This document shows positions 27,842 to 36,173 of a stretch of DNA of 64,000 bases, piece by piece (within the stretch, counting starts at the first letter, position 1; each line of letters begins with the position of its first letter). The stretch is taken from NCBI GenBank assembly GCA_934402055.1, contig CAKRTC010000003.1:52465-116464 (forward strand), written 5' to 3'. The DNA comes from an uncultured Lachnospiraceae bacterium. GTDB taxonomy: Bacteria > Bacillota > Clostridia > Lachnospirales > Lachnospiraceae. The notes below the pieces were generated by a model that worked only from the letters and a program-made list of their open reading frames with translations, was not told the origin of the DNA and searched no databases. The position numbers and the translations under genes are program-made.

Positions 27842-28729
27842 TTACTCTACGTAATTCTCGATTTCTCCGATTCCCTCGATACGGCAGATGACACGGTCAC
27901 CCTTGTTGAGGAATTTAGGAGGTGTAAAGCCCATTCCAACTCCCGACGGTGTACCTGTTGCAATGATAGTACCTGCCTTAAGTGTCATTCCTGCCGAAAG
28001 CTCTGAGATAGCTCCCGGAATAGTCTGTATCATAAGTCCGGTGTTGCTGTGCTGACGAAGCTCCCCGTTTACCAGACTGCTTATCTCAAGATCCTCGGGA
28101 TCACCAAGCTCATCCGGTGTAACTATACACGGTCCCATAGGTGTAAATCCGTCCAGGCCCTTTCCGAGCAGCCACTGCTTGTGACGTGTCTGAAGATTTC
28201 TGGCGCTGACATCATTGATAACGGTGTAACCGAACACCTTGCTCATAGCCTCTTCCTTTGAAACAGCCTTGCATGTCGTTCCTATAACAACACCGAGCTC
28301 CGACTCATAATCAAGACCTTCAACCAGACCTTCATAAAGCGGAATAGGATCTCCGGATGCCGAAGCATAGGCAACGTGCTTGCCGAAGTAGATAGTATAA
28401 TCTATCTTATCGCTGAATGCATCCTTATCGAACTTTGCCGACTCAGCCGCATGATCCTTATAGTTGATTCCGAGACATATTATATCCTGATCCGGATGCA
28501 TGATAGGCGCACATATCTTAGCCGACTGCATGTCCACAGCCTTGCTGCTGTCCGCAGTCTTGATCACTTCAGAGATCTTTTTTACTTTCTCCTCCGCATT
28601 ATTACGAACAAACTCTGCGATATCCTTATCCTTAAGTCCCAGATCACTGAGCACATATCCGGTCTTTCCGCCGTCTGCCGAGACTACCGGCAAATACTTT
28701 CCTTCTGCCTCAATAGTATAAAATCTCAT
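27842..28729 (-). CDS. Fumarylacetoacetate hydrolase family protein
   Basis: The FAH fold is recognised by ICLGINYKDHAAES, the metal-binding ESELGVVIG, INDVSARNLQTR, GLDGFTPMGPCIV and TIIATGTPSGVGMG. Members hydrolyse or decarboxylate acylpyruvates and related 2-oxo acids (YcgM, HpcE, acylpyruvase), or isomerise 2-hydroxyhepta-dienedioates. At 295 residues with an N-terminal extension of about 75 residues it is the long form. No degradation pathway genes adjoin, so the substrate is unknown. It may act as an oxaloacetate or fumarylpyruvate housekeeping enzyme, which is inference. Confidence 0.88.
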   Translation of the reverse strand: MRFYTIEAEGKYLPVVSADGGKTGYVLSDLGLKDKDIAEFVRNNAEEKVKKISEVIKTADSSKAVDMQSAKICAPIMHPDQDIICLGINYKDHAAESAKFDKDAFSDKIDYTIYFGKHVAYASASGDPIPLYEGLVEGLDYESELGVVIGTTCKAVSKEEAMSKVFGYTVINDVSARNLQTRHKQWLLGKGLDGFTPMGPCIVTPDELGDPEDLEISSLVNGELRQHSNTGLMIQTIPGAISELSAGMTLKAGTIIATGTPSGVGMGFTPPKFLNKGDRVICRIEGIGEIENYVE

Positions 28730-28779
28730 TATATTACCTTCCCTTTCAAGATAATCCTGTAATAGCTGTATTCTAAAAC

Positions 28780-28811
28780 GAAAGACAGGGACATTTCAAT
28801 CCCTGTCTTCC
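28780..28811 (-). terminator. Terminator of the rpsB-tsf unit
   Basis: On the minus strand AAGACAGGGA and TCCCTGTCTT form a 10-bp perfect stem with a TTGAAATG loop, followed by TCGTTTTAG. Confidence 0.8.
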
Positions 28812-28812
28812 T

Positions 28813-28875
28813 AAATTAATGAATCCTTCGGAAATTCGCACCCGTGCCTTTCGGCACTTTGTGTTCATTTCATTA
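28813..28875 (-). repeat. Solo arm of the palindromic family
   Basis: This is the second arm of element A1 alone (GTGCC capped by GAAA on the minus strand, with GAACAC and GGGTGCGAA flanks), bounded by TTAATGAA and TTCATTAG instead of the usual outer stem. It differs from the full element about 70 bp away by only a few bases. Confidence 0.8.
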
Positions 28876-28886
28876 GCTCCTTCTTA

Positions 28887-29061
28887 ATTTTAGCGCATAT
28901 TACGGATTGCTTCGTACTTCGTACTCTCGCAATCCTTCGGAAATTCGCACCCGTGCCTTTCGGCACTTTGTGCTCATTTCCGTTACGCAATCAAAAAGAT
29001 GAGGATGAACAAGTAAACTTGCTCATCCTCACCTTTTTGATTCCGTTTATGCGCTAAAATT
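28887..29061 (-). repeat. Cloverleaf palindromic element, copy A1
   Basis: Perfect 14-bp terminal inverted repeats AATTTTAGCGCATA / TATGCGCTAAAATT enclose three arms. Read on the minus strand: AATCAAAAAG...CTTTTTGATT with a 25-bp near-perfect stem and TTTA cap; CGGAAAT...ATTTCCG with GTGCC-GAAA-GGCAC at its tip; and GGATTGC...GCAATCC with AGTAC-GAA-GTAC. The right end overlaps the TAA of tsf (29060-29062). No coding capacity. It would be transcribed in the tsf 3' region. Confidence 0.88.
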
Positions 29062-30004
29062 ACTTTCCAGCCATCTGCTTTGCAACTTCCTCTGCAAAGT
29101 CCTCGTTCTTCTTCTCAAGGCCCTCGCCTGTCTCGAATCTAACGAAGGTCTTAACTGTGATCTTAGCATTGTTAGCCTTGGCAACACTGTCAACATAAGC
29201 CTTAACGCTCTGCTTACCGTCCTCAGCCTTAACATATACCTGATCCATAAGGCAGATGTCCTTAAGTTCCTTCTTGATACGTCCCTCGATCATGCCGTTG
29301 ATAACCTTCTCCGGCTTTGAAGACTCCTTAGGATCATTCATGATCTGAGCCTTGAGGATCTCCTTCTCTTTCTCGATGAAGTCAGCGCTGATCTCGGCAT
29401 CACTTGTATAGGTTGGCTTAAGAGCTGCTATCTGCATGCATACGTTCTTAGCCATATCCTTGATCTCGTCATTAACAACATCTGTCTCAACGTCAAGGAT
29501 AACACCGATCTTTCCGCCTGCATGAATGTATGACTGAACGAATCCGTTCTCCTCGTTAAGAACTGTGAATCTGCGGATGTGCATATTCTCACCGATGATA
29601 GAGATCATTGAGCTAAGCTTCTCTGCAACTGTAAGTGTCGGATCAAGTGACCACTTCTCTGCAAGGAAAGCATCAATATCTGCTGCCGGAGTAACAAGTG
29701 CCTGTGCAGTAACATCTGCAACATAGCTTCTGAACTTCTCATTCTTAGCAACGAAGTCTGTCTCGGCATTAACCTCAACAACTACGCCTCTCTTGGCATC
29801 ATCCGAAAGCTTTGTATCAACAATACCCTCAGCTGCGATTCTGCCGGCCTTCTTCTGAGCACCTGCAAGTCCTTTTTCACGAAGGAAGTCAACTGCCTTA
29901 TCCATATCGCCATCTGTAGCTGTAAGAGCCTTCTTGCAGTCCATCATTCCGGCGCCTGTGATTTCTCTAAGCTCCTTAACCTGTGCGGCTGTAATGTTTG
30001 CCAT
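29060..30004 (-). CDS. tsf: Elongation factor Ts
   Basis: EF-Ts exchanges GDP for GTP on EF-Tu. The UBA-like N-terminus (ITAAQVKELREITGAGMMDCKKAL) and VEVNAETDFVAKN signature are present, with the core and dimerisation subdomains to residue about 280. At 314 residues it is the longer Clostridial form; QVYVKAEDGKQSVKAYVD is followed by a C-terminal helix ending in QMAGK. It lies 114 nt after rpsB. Its stop codon falls in the inverted repeat of element A1. Confidence 0.97.
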   Translation of the reverse strand: MANITAAQVKELREITGAGMMDCKKALTATDGDMDKAVDFLREKGLAGAQKKAGRIAAEGIVDTKLSDDAKRGVVVEVNAETDFVAKNEKFRSYVADVTAQALVTPAADIDAFLAEKWSLDPTLTVAEKLSSMISIIGENMHIRRFTVLNEENGFVQSYIHAGGKIGVILDVETDVVNDEIKDMAKNVCMQIAALKPTYTSDAEISADFIEKEKEILKAQIMNDPKESSKPEKVINGMIEGRIKKELKDICLMDQVYVKAEDGKQSVKAYVDSVAKANNAKITVKTFVRFETGEGLEKKNEDFAEEVAKQMAGK

Positions 30005-30118
30005 TGGTTTTGTCCTCCTTTTTTAGACACGAGAGCGAAAATGCATCGCATCTTCGCTCCTATTGTTCATATTGCCTGCTTATTAACAGGAGCAATATCT
30101 TACGAAAATGCGCTGCAA
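30005..30118 (-). other. rpsB-tsf spacer with two hairpins
   Basis: GAGCGAA/TTCGCTC and CCTGTTAATAAGCAGG (extended by TATTGC/GCAATA) can form in the spacer, with AAGGAGG before tsf. They may stabilise or partly terminate the mRNA, as is usual between these two genes. Confidence 0.5.
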
Positions 30119-30898
30119 TTACTCAGCTGCGATTTCCTCGATATCCTTTGCTCCCTCTGTCTCAGTTGCCTGCTGCTCCTCAGCCTGCTCTGTTGTCTCC
30201 TCGACATAAGCCTCGTCGCCCTGCTTAGCCTCGATAACAGCATCTGCCATCTTGGAAACGATAAGCTTTACGGCACGGATAGCATCGTCGTTGCCCGGGA
30301 TAACATAATCAAGCTCCTCAGGATCGCAGTTTGTATCACACATACCGATAAGAGTGATTCCGAGTGAATGTGCCTCCTGGATGCAGATCTTCTCCTTCTT
30401 AGGATCGATAACGAAGATAGCTGTAGGAAGCTCCTTCATCTCAACGATACCGCCGAGGTTCTTCTCAAGCTTCTCCTGCTCCTTCTTGATCTTGATAACT
30501 TCCTTCTTAGGAAGAACATCAAATGTACCGTCCTCAGCCATCTTTCTGATGTTCTTAAGTCTCTCGATACGTGATCTGATAGTTCTGAAGTTTGTAAGCA
30601 TACCACCGAGCCATCTCTCGTTTACGAAGAACTCTCCGCAGCGAAGAGCCTCAGCTGCAACAGCATCCTGAGCCTGCTTCTTTGTACCAACGAAAAGAAT
30701 GCTTCCGCCGTCTGCAACGATATCGTTGATTGCCTTGTAAGCATCGTCAACCATACCTACTGTCTTCTGAAGATCGATAATGTGGATACCGTTTCTCTCG
30801 GTGTAGATGTACGGAGCCATCTTAGGGTTCCATCTTCTTGTCTGGTGTCCGAAATGTACGCCTGCCTCAAGAAGCTGCTTCATAGAAATAACGCTCAT
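30119..30898 (-). CDS. rpsB: 30S ribosomal protein uS2
   Basis: uS2 binds the 30S body near the platform and recruits S1 in some bacteria. The start [27 protein letters not shown] is diagnostic, and [24 protein letters not shown] and [19 protein letters not shown] are conserved. After the core (about 230 residues) comes an acidic Glu/Ala/Thr tail of about 30 residues, common in Firmicutes. It heads the rpsB-tsf unit behind a predicted 198-nt leader. Confidence 0.98.
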   Translation of the reverse strand: MSVISMKQLLEAGVHFGHQTRRWNPKMAPYIYTERNGIHIIDLQKTVGMVDDAYKAINDIVADGGSILFVGTKKQAQDAVAAEALRCGEFFVNERWLGGMLTNFRTIRSRIERLKNIRKMAEDGTFDVLPKKEVIKIKKEQEKLEKNLGGIVEMKELPTAIFVIDPKKEKICIQEAHSLGITLIGMCDTNCDPEELDYVIPGNDDAIRAVKLIVSKMADAVIEAKQGDEAYVEETTEQAEEQQATETEGAKDIEEIAAE

Positions 30899-31131
30899 TT
30901 TAATTCCTCCTGGTTTTAAAGCGTCTGTCGGTCATAAACGGTGAGACCTGTCAATAAGGCACCATCCCGTCTGCATTTTAGATTAAAGAAAACCGACATG
31001 TTTACTGGTTACCGCCATGCTTCTGCCCGCTCCGGCTCAAAAAAAAATACCGAAAGCTACATTTGCACAGCAAAATGCACATGTTTTTACGCATGCCGTG
31101 ATAGTTTATCATATACCGTGCCCGTCCGCAA
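30899..31131 (-). promoter_or_regulatory. Promoter and long leader of rpsB
   Basis: TTGCGG-N17-TAAACT (31103-31131, minus strand) predicts a start near 31096 and a leader of about 198 nt. The leader has a GCATTT/AAATGT hairpin followed by nine Ts (about 31048-31080), then GC-rich paired segments, and ends with CAGGAGG. Autoregulatory S2 leaders are known; class membership is untested. From 31132 to 31436 I see only an AT-rich gap with the GntR start region. Confidence 0.55.
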
Positions 31132-31436
31132 GCCTTTTTTCATCAAAAACAAGCCATATTTAAGCCATATTCTGATAATCTTCTCCTACAAATCGCGACT
31201 CTTTTGTTGCCATGGCACATAAGCCGATGTATTTTCATGAAAATGCGTTTCATATATGCTAAAATGCAAATGTCAGCGACCTGCGTATACTTAAAATCGG
31301 CACAGCATATTCCGGCTCATGCAGTCAACTGCTTCAGTCAGACCCTGCTACTGTCGATTTGCGGGCAGCCGCAGCTTCACTATGTATGCCTGATACTTTT
31401 TAAGTATATTTTCATATAATAAAGGAAACGATAGCT

Positions 31437-32120
31437 ATGATCAATGATCCACAGCAAAAAATAGATCGTCTGCGCGGAGATAACCCTTTTATAAGCAGCC
31501 GTGAACTTGCTTACAATATTATATTGGATTCCATACTCTCCGGGGAGCTTGATTCCGATAAAAAGCTTACTCAGAGTATACTTGCCGATGAGCTCGACAT
31601 GAGCAGGACTCCTGTAAAGGAGGCTCTGTTCAAGCTCGAAAAGGACGGCTTTATAGAGAAGGTCGAAACAGCTTCGCTTTATACTGTCAAGAAATTCGAT
31701 ATAGGCGATTTTATGGATTTCAGCGAGCTGCGCCTTGCCATAGAACCGGATGCTGCCTTCCGTGCAGCACGTTATATCAATGAAAATGATTCCAAGCGCC
31801 TTAAGTCTTGTCTCGAGGTTCAGGAAAGATTAGCCGCAGCCAGAGACATGGCCGGTCTCATATTCAATCACACCCAGTTTCACAAGCTTATTGTCGAAGC
31901 CTCACAGAATAAATATTATATAGACATTTATAATATATATGAGAACAAAAGTCTGTTTTTCAACCGTGGCTTCATGTCAGAAAGCACCATATCATACAAT
32001 CTGCTCAAGCACAGACTGATTGCGGAAAAAATCATAAATCACCGTGAGATCGAAGCCCGTGAGGAAATGAAAGTACATTTAAGCTTCTATGCAAAGAGTG
32101 CTTCACGAAGGATCTTGTAA
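31437..32120 (+). CDS. GntR-family regulator, FadR/FCD subfamily
   Basis: The N-terminal winged helix (about 20-88) has LILDSILSGELDSDKKLTQSIL-type residues leading to LADELDMSRTPVKEAL and KLEKDGFIEKV. The FCD effector domain (about 95-220) has acidic and His positions expected for a metal-carboxylate pocket (FHKLIVEAS, LKHRLIAEKI, MKVHLSFY). FCD regulators respond to lactate, glycolate, glucuronate and similar acids. Position upstream of the GlcD-EtfBA genes on the same strand suggests it controls lactate or 2-hydroxyacid oxidation. A 17-bp palindrome before glcD is a candidate site. SD AAAGG lies 11 nt before the ATG. Confidence 0.9.
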   Translation: MINDPQQKIDRLRGDNPFISSRELAYNIILDSILSGELDSDKKLTQSILADELDMSRTPVKEALFKLEKDGFIEKVETASLYTVKKFDIGDFMDFSELRLAIEPDAAFRAARYINENDSKRLKSCLEVQERLAAARDMAGLIFNHTQFHKLIVEASQNKYYIDIYNIYENKSLFFNRGFMSESTISYNLLKHRLIAEKIINHREIEAREEMKVHLSFYAKSASRRIL

Positions 32121-32124
32121 CACT

Positions 32125-32215
32125 CGAACACTTAGTGTGTAAACGAATGTACCTAAGTGTTCTCTCGCACCGAGTGCGGTCTCTTGCGGCATTTTCCTTT
32201 GCCAAAGTGCGCATC
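32125..32215 (+). repeat. Divergent palindromic repeat after gntR
   Basis: AACACTTAG/CTAAGTGTT and GCACCGAGTGC hairpins are followed by GGTCTCTTGCGGCATTTTCC, matching the GGTCGCTTGCGACA-TTTTC core of repeats C1/C2 and the copy near 57550. It starts directly after the gntR stop. Confidence 0.65.
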
Positions 32216-32411
32216 CGGCTGATCGTATTGTTATTTCATAAAGCGCAATTTCTGTCCTTTTGTACAAATATTGTTCGTTTTTGTGTCTTTTCGAGATAAA
32301 ATGCGGCAGTTTACATGCAATTTTTATGTTATTTTTATAACATGCGTGCATTTTCATGATTTCTGCACTTTTGAAGATGAGAAATTTCCGCTTTTAAATA
32401 TTTTTTTATTC

Positions 32412-32437
32412 AAAACAGCCGAAAAGGCTGTTTTTTT
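32412..32437 (+). terminator. Terminator upstream of the lactate operon
   Basis: AAACAGCC-GAAAA-GGCTGTTT followed by seven Ts, a textbook intrinsic terminator. It lies 290 nt after gntR, so it ends the gntR transcript before the next promoter, whose -35 begins at its end. Confidence 0.9.
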
Positions 32438-32464
32438 GATGCTGTCATCCCCTTTGATTATACT
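32436..32464 (+). promoter_or_regulatory. Sigma-A promoter for the GlcD-EtfBA operon
   Basis: TTGATG and TATACT are separated by 17 nt; the predicted start is near 32471, leaving a 150-nt leader. Confidence 0.75.
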
Positions 32465-32474
32465 TATCACAGTT

Positions 32475-32491
32475 ACCGGACAAGTTCCGGT
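32475..32491. promoter_or_regulatory. 17-bp palindrome just after the transcription start (candidate GntR operator)
   Basis: ACCGGA-CAAGT-TCCGGT is perfectly symmetric and lies at about +4 to +20. A second inverted pair, TGTAATCG (32496) and CGATTACA (32567), lies downstream. Repressor binding is inferred from position and the adjacent gntR gene. Confidence 0.55.
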
Positions 32492-32624
32492 AGTTTGTAA
32501 TCGTAATGAACCGGGCAAGCGCAAATCGCCAAGCCTCACGGATATAGTTTAAAAATATAGTTTCTGCGATTACATATATCCAGTCAGACTCAAATGTTAT
32601 TGATCAAGCAAAAGGAAAACAAAT

Positions 32625-34043
32625 ATGGAAAGCTACAATACACTGAATCAGGAAATCATAGACGAGCTCAGGGCGGTCTCCGATCATGTCCTTGTCGGCT
32701 CGGCCATCAATCCGGATTATGCAAAGGATGAGATGCCCATATACGGCACCCATATGCCGGATCTCGTTGTTCAGGCACATTCCACCCGGGAAGTATCTGA
32801 TGTAATGAAGGTTTGCTATAAGCACAGCATCCCTGTTACAGCAAGAGGAGCCGGAACAGGTCTTGCCGGCGGCGCCGTTCCTATCTTCGGAGGTGTCATT
32901 CTCGACATTTCCCCAATGAATCATGTCATTGGATACGATCTTGAGAATTTCGTTGTAAATGTTGAGGCCGGAGTCCTGCTTAAGGATCTTCAGGATGACT
33001 GTATCACCAAGGGACTTATGTATCCGCCGGATCCGGGTATGAAATATGCCTGCCTCGGAGGAAACGTCGCAACCAATGCCGGAGGAATGCGTGCCGTAAA
33101 ATATGGAACCACCAGAGACTATGTTCGTGCCATGACCGTAGTTCTTGCAAACGGTGAGATCACCCACTTCGGTGCCACCGTATCCAAGACCTCGTCTGGA
33201 TATTCACTCCTCAACCTTATGATAGGATCTGAGGGAACTCTCGGTATCATCACAGAGCTTACACTCAAGATAATTCCTGCTCCTAAGGCAACTGCCTCTA
33301 TCATAGTTCCTTTCAAGGATCTTAAGACCGCACTTTCCGCGGTTCCTAAGTTCAAGATGGCTCACCTCGATCCACAGGCTATAGAGTTCATGGAGACCGA
33401 TATAGTCGATATGACAGAGCGCTTCATCGGCCGCAGCGTATTCCCAAAGCAGTGTAACGGAGAAGATATTCACTCATATCTCCTTATCACCCTTGACGGA
33501 AGCAGCGACGAGGATCTTGACGAACAGATAGACCAGTTCTCAAAGGTATGCTTTGACAATCAGGCTATGGAGGTATTCATAGCCGAGACTCCGTCACAGA
33601 TCTCCAACGCCTGGGCAGCTCGTTCGGCATTCTATGAGGCTATTACAGACGAGATCAAGATGCTTGACGAATGCGACGTTGTTATCCCGGTCAACAAGAT
33701 CGCCGAATTCATTCCTTTTGTAAATGAGATAGGTGCTGAGCTTGGTCTCGATATTACCTGTTACGGTCATGCCGGTGACGGAAATATTCATATATATCAG
33801 TGTTCGAATACCATGAGCCCGGAAGAATTTGAAGAACGCAACAATAAATTCTTTGATGTCATCTATGCCAAGGCTGTTGAATACGGCGGTGAGGTATCCG
33901 GTGAGCACGGTATCGGAAACGCCAAGATGAAATACCTTGAGGAATCCATAGGCAAGACAAATGTCGATCTCATGGAGGGTATCAAGAGAGTATTTGATCC
34001 TAAGATGATACTTAATCCGGGAAAAGTCTGCCACAGACTGTAA
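32625..34043 (+). CDS. FAD-linked D-lactate/2-hydroxyacid dehydrogenase (LctD/GlcD-like)
   Basis: A FAD-binding type 4 oxidoreductase of 472 residues. The PCMH FAD domain has PVTARGAGTGLAGGAVP, GGNVATNAGGMRAVKYG and IGSEGTLGIITE; the C-terminal cap has CYGHAGDGNIHI and SGEHGIGNAKM with the metal/substrate histidines. It precedes etfB and etfA by 13 and 830 nt on one transcript. The same trio in acetogens is an electron-confurcating lactate dehydrogenase, using ferredoxin to drive lactate oxidation with NAD. That function is a good inference here; glycolate or other hydroxyacids remain possible. SD AAAGGAAA precedes the ATG. Confidence 0.9.
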   Translation: MESYNTLNQEIIDELRAVSDHVLVGSAINPDYAKDEMPIYGTHMPDLVVQAHSTREVSDVMKVCYKHSIPVTARGAGTGLAGGAVPIFGGVILDISPMNHVIGYDLENFVVNVEAGVLLKDLQDDCITKGLMYPPDPGMKYACLGGNVATNAGGMRAVKYGTTRDYVRAMTVVLANGEITHFGATVSKTSSGYSLLNLMIGSEGTLGIITELTLKIIPAPKATASIIVPFKDLKTALSAVPKFKMAHLDPQAIEFMETDIVDMTERFIGRSVFPKQCNGEDIHSYLLITLDGSSDEDLDEQIDQFSKVCFDNQAMEVFIAETPSQISNAWAARSAFYEAITDEIKMLDECDVVIPVNKIAEFIPFVNEIGAELGLDITCYGHAGDGNIHIYQCSNTMSPEEFEERNNKFFDVIYAKAVEYGGEVSGEHGIGNAKMKYLEESIGKTNVDLMEGIKRVFDPKMILNPGKVCHRL

Positions 34044-34056
34044 GTGAGGTATGAAT

Positions 34057-34860
34057 ATGAATATTTGTGTATGCATTAAACAGGTTCCCGATACGAACCG
34101 AATCAAGATAGACCCGGTCACCAATACACTTGTACGTAAGGGTGTTCCGAGCATTATAAATCCTTTTGATACTTATGCCGTTGAGATGGCAGCAAAGCTC
34201 AAGGAGGAATACGGCGGCAAGGTCGTTGTTATCTCCATGGGTCCGCCTCAGGCCTCCAAGGCTCTCAAGGTCTGCCTGTCTGTAGGTGCAGATGAAGCTT
34301 ATCTTATTTCCGACAGAGCCTTCGGCGGTTCCGATACACTTGCAACAGGCTATATACTTGCCGGAGCCATAAAAAAGATCGAAGAGCTTGAAGATCTTAA
34401 ATTTGATCTTATATTCTGCGGAAAGCAGGCAATAGACGGAGATACCGCTCAGGTCGGTCCTCAGATCGCAGAGCAGCTCGGACTTGCTCAGGCAACATAC
34501 GCTCTTGATGTAGGCTGCACCAACGATCACGCAATCGTAAAGCGTGAGGTTGACGGAGGCTACGATACCGTACTGGTTCAGACTCCGGCGGTAGTCACCG
34601 TAGTCCATACCGATCAGATGCCGAGATACGCTACCTACAGCACCCGCTCTGAGGCCAAGAAAAAACAAGTGCATGTGCTTTCATCGGCAGAGCTCAGTGA
34701 GCTTGATCTTGCACAGTGCGGTCTGTCAGGCTCCCCTACACGAGTTGTAAATACTTATACTCCGAGTGTGCAAAAGCTTGGCATTATGATCGAAGGAAGC
34801 AGTACAACTGAGCTTGTAGATAAGCTTGTCGGCATTTTAGATGATAAGAGACTGCTCTAA
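34057..34860 (+). CDS. etfB: Electron-transfer flavoprotein beta subunit
   Basis: EtfB with the N-terminus MNICVCIKQVPDTN and the segments INPFDTYAVEMA, ISMGPPQASKAL, DEAYLISDRAFGGSDTLATGY and CGKQAIDGDTAQVGPQ. The GGSDTLAT and downstream region is typical of bifurcating Etfs, which bind a second FAD rather than AMP. I choose the second ATG (34057), about 7 nt after GTGAGG; the first ATG lies too close. A C-terminal arm to residue 267 docks on EtfA. It is sandwiched between the dehydrogenase and etfA, both required for the complex. Confidence 0.95.
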   Translation: MNICVCIKQVPDTNRIKIDPVTNTLVRKGVPSIINPFDTYAVEMAAKLKEEYGGKVVVISMGPPQASKALKVCLSVGADEAYLISDRAFGGSDTLATGYILAGAIKKIEELEDLKFDLIFCGKQAIDGDTAQVGPQIAEQLGLAQATYALDVGCTNDHAIVKREVDGGYDTVLVQTPAVVTVVHTDQMPRYATYSTRSEAKKKQVHVLSSAELSELDLAQCGLSGSPTRVVNTYTPSVQKLGIMIEGSSTTELVDKLVGILDDKRLL

Positions 34861-34869
34861 GGAGGATTC

Positions 34870-35871
34870 ATGATGAATACAGATATTTGGATCTATATAG
34901 AAACAGAAAACGGTAAAGCCTTGAATGTTGGCTATGAGCTTATTAATGCCGCCCGCCCTATTGCAGCTCAGAAAAACAGCAAAATAGTCGCACTTGTTGT
35001 CGGAAAAAATATACTTAAGGCTGCACAGGATGCCATAGGCTACGGCGCTGATTCTGCGATAATACTGGACGCTGACGATTACGCAAGCTATTCCACAGAC
35101 GCTTATGCCGAAGCGATCACTTGTCTTATCAATAAATACGATCCCGAGACCATGATGTTCGGTGCAACCACCAACGGACGTGATATGGCTCCACGTATCG
35201 CATGCAGAGTATCCACAGGACTTACGGCTGACTGTACCGACATCGGTATCGACGAAGCCTCCGGCTGCGTAAGATGGACACGTCCTACCTTCGGCGGAAA
35301 CCTTATGGCTGATATCATATGCCCGGAAAGACGCCCTCAGATGGGTACGGTTCGTCCCGGTGTATTCCGCAAAGCCGAATTCGATCCTACAAGGAAAGGC
35401 AATATCATTGACGAAACTGCAAATATCCATATCGATCCCGAGCATATCAGAACAAAGCTTCTTGAGCATGTTGATGTGGTTGCGGAAGCTGTCAATCTTG
35501 AAGATGCGGATGTTATCATTGCAGGCGGACGCGGCATAGGATCGGTTGATAACATTCATCTCCTTGAAGAGCTTGCCGAGGTAACGGGAGGAACCGTTGC
35601 CTGCAGCCGTCCGGTTGCGGAAGCAGGCTGGATGAACCACAACAGACAGGTCGGACAATCCGGTAAAACCGTTTCTCCGTCCGTATACTTTGCAATAGGC
35701 ATCTCAGGTGCTGTACAGCATACAGCTGGAATGCAGGGCTCCGGAACCATAATTGCCATTAACTCCGATCCGGAAGCGCCTATCTTTGATATTGCGGACT
35801 ACGGTATTGTAGGTGATCTCAACGCCATAGTTCCGGCTCTTACGAAGAAACTCAAAGAAAGAAATATGTGA
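34870..35871 (+). CDS. etfA: Electron-transfer flavoprotein alpha subunit
   Basis: EtfA of 333 residues. Domain I (about 1-200) includes GATTNGRDMAPRIACRVSTGL; domain II has the FAD motifs GGRGIGS, SRPVAEAGWMNHNRQVGQSG, FAIGISGAVQHTAGMQGS and AINSDPEAPIFDIADYGIVGD. It lacks the N-terminal ferredoxin domain seen in the acetogen LctC, so electron entry from ferredoxin would use FAD directly. GGAGG precedes a double ATG (34870, 34873); either may start it. A long paired hairpin downstream ends the operon. Confidence 0.95.
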   Translation: MMNTDIWIYIETENGKALNVGYELINAARPIAAQKNSKIVALVVGKNILKAAQDAIGYGADSAIILDADDYASYSTDAYAEAITCLINKYDPETMMFGATTNGRDMAPRIACRVSTGLTADCTDIGIDEASGCVRWTRPTFGGNLMADIICPERRPQMGTVRPGVFRKAEFDPTRKGNIIDETANIHIDPEHIRTKLLEHVDVVAEAVNLEDADVIIAGGRGIGSVDNIHLLEELAEVTGGTVACSRPVAEAGWMNHNRQVGQSGKTVSPSVYFAIGISGAVQHTAGMQGSGTIIAINSDPEAPIFDIADYGIVGDLNAIVPALTKKLKERNM

Positions 35872-35882
35872 TTTTCTTTCAA

Positions 35883-35991
35883 AAAAGACCCGAAGTTCTT
35901 ATACCGAGTTTGAACCGACCGCCAATTGTCAGACTAAAAATCTAACTTTTCGGGGTTACCTCAAATTGGTAATAATGGCTTCGGGTCTTTT
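35883..35991 (+). terminator. Long-range terminator hairpin after etfA
   Basis: AAAAGACCCGAAG pairs exactly with CTTCGGGTCTTTT (13 bp) over an 83-nt loop, which itself contains CCAATT/AATTGG and other pairs. Unusually large for a terminator; it may be a processed 3'-UTR RNA. The remaining gap to 36173 holds a second hairpin and no gene. Confidence 0.65.
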
Positions 35992-36018
35992 GCTGTTGAT
36001 TATTATTCAACAATATAA

Positions 36019-36050
36019 CAGGGAGCTGATGCTCGCGCACCTGCTCCCCT
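36019..36050 (-). terminator. Hairpin downstream of the RlmI-like gene
   Basis: GGGAGC/GCTCCC with inner GTGC/GCAT pairing on the minus strand; the T-tail is weak (TGTTATATTG). Confidence 0.45.
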
Positions 36051-36173
36051 ATAATTATGTTACATCTGTTTCTTACTGTTCAAAAAAACAGAGTTTTAGC
36101 TTTCATTATTATTTCACTATTTTTACACTATTTTTCACTACCGGCATCATAACAGATAAGTTCCGCAGCTTTT

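Noticed and set aside
32604..33167. Minus-strand frame opposite the glcD start
   Set aside because: Antisense shadow of a well-recognised FAD oxidase gene.
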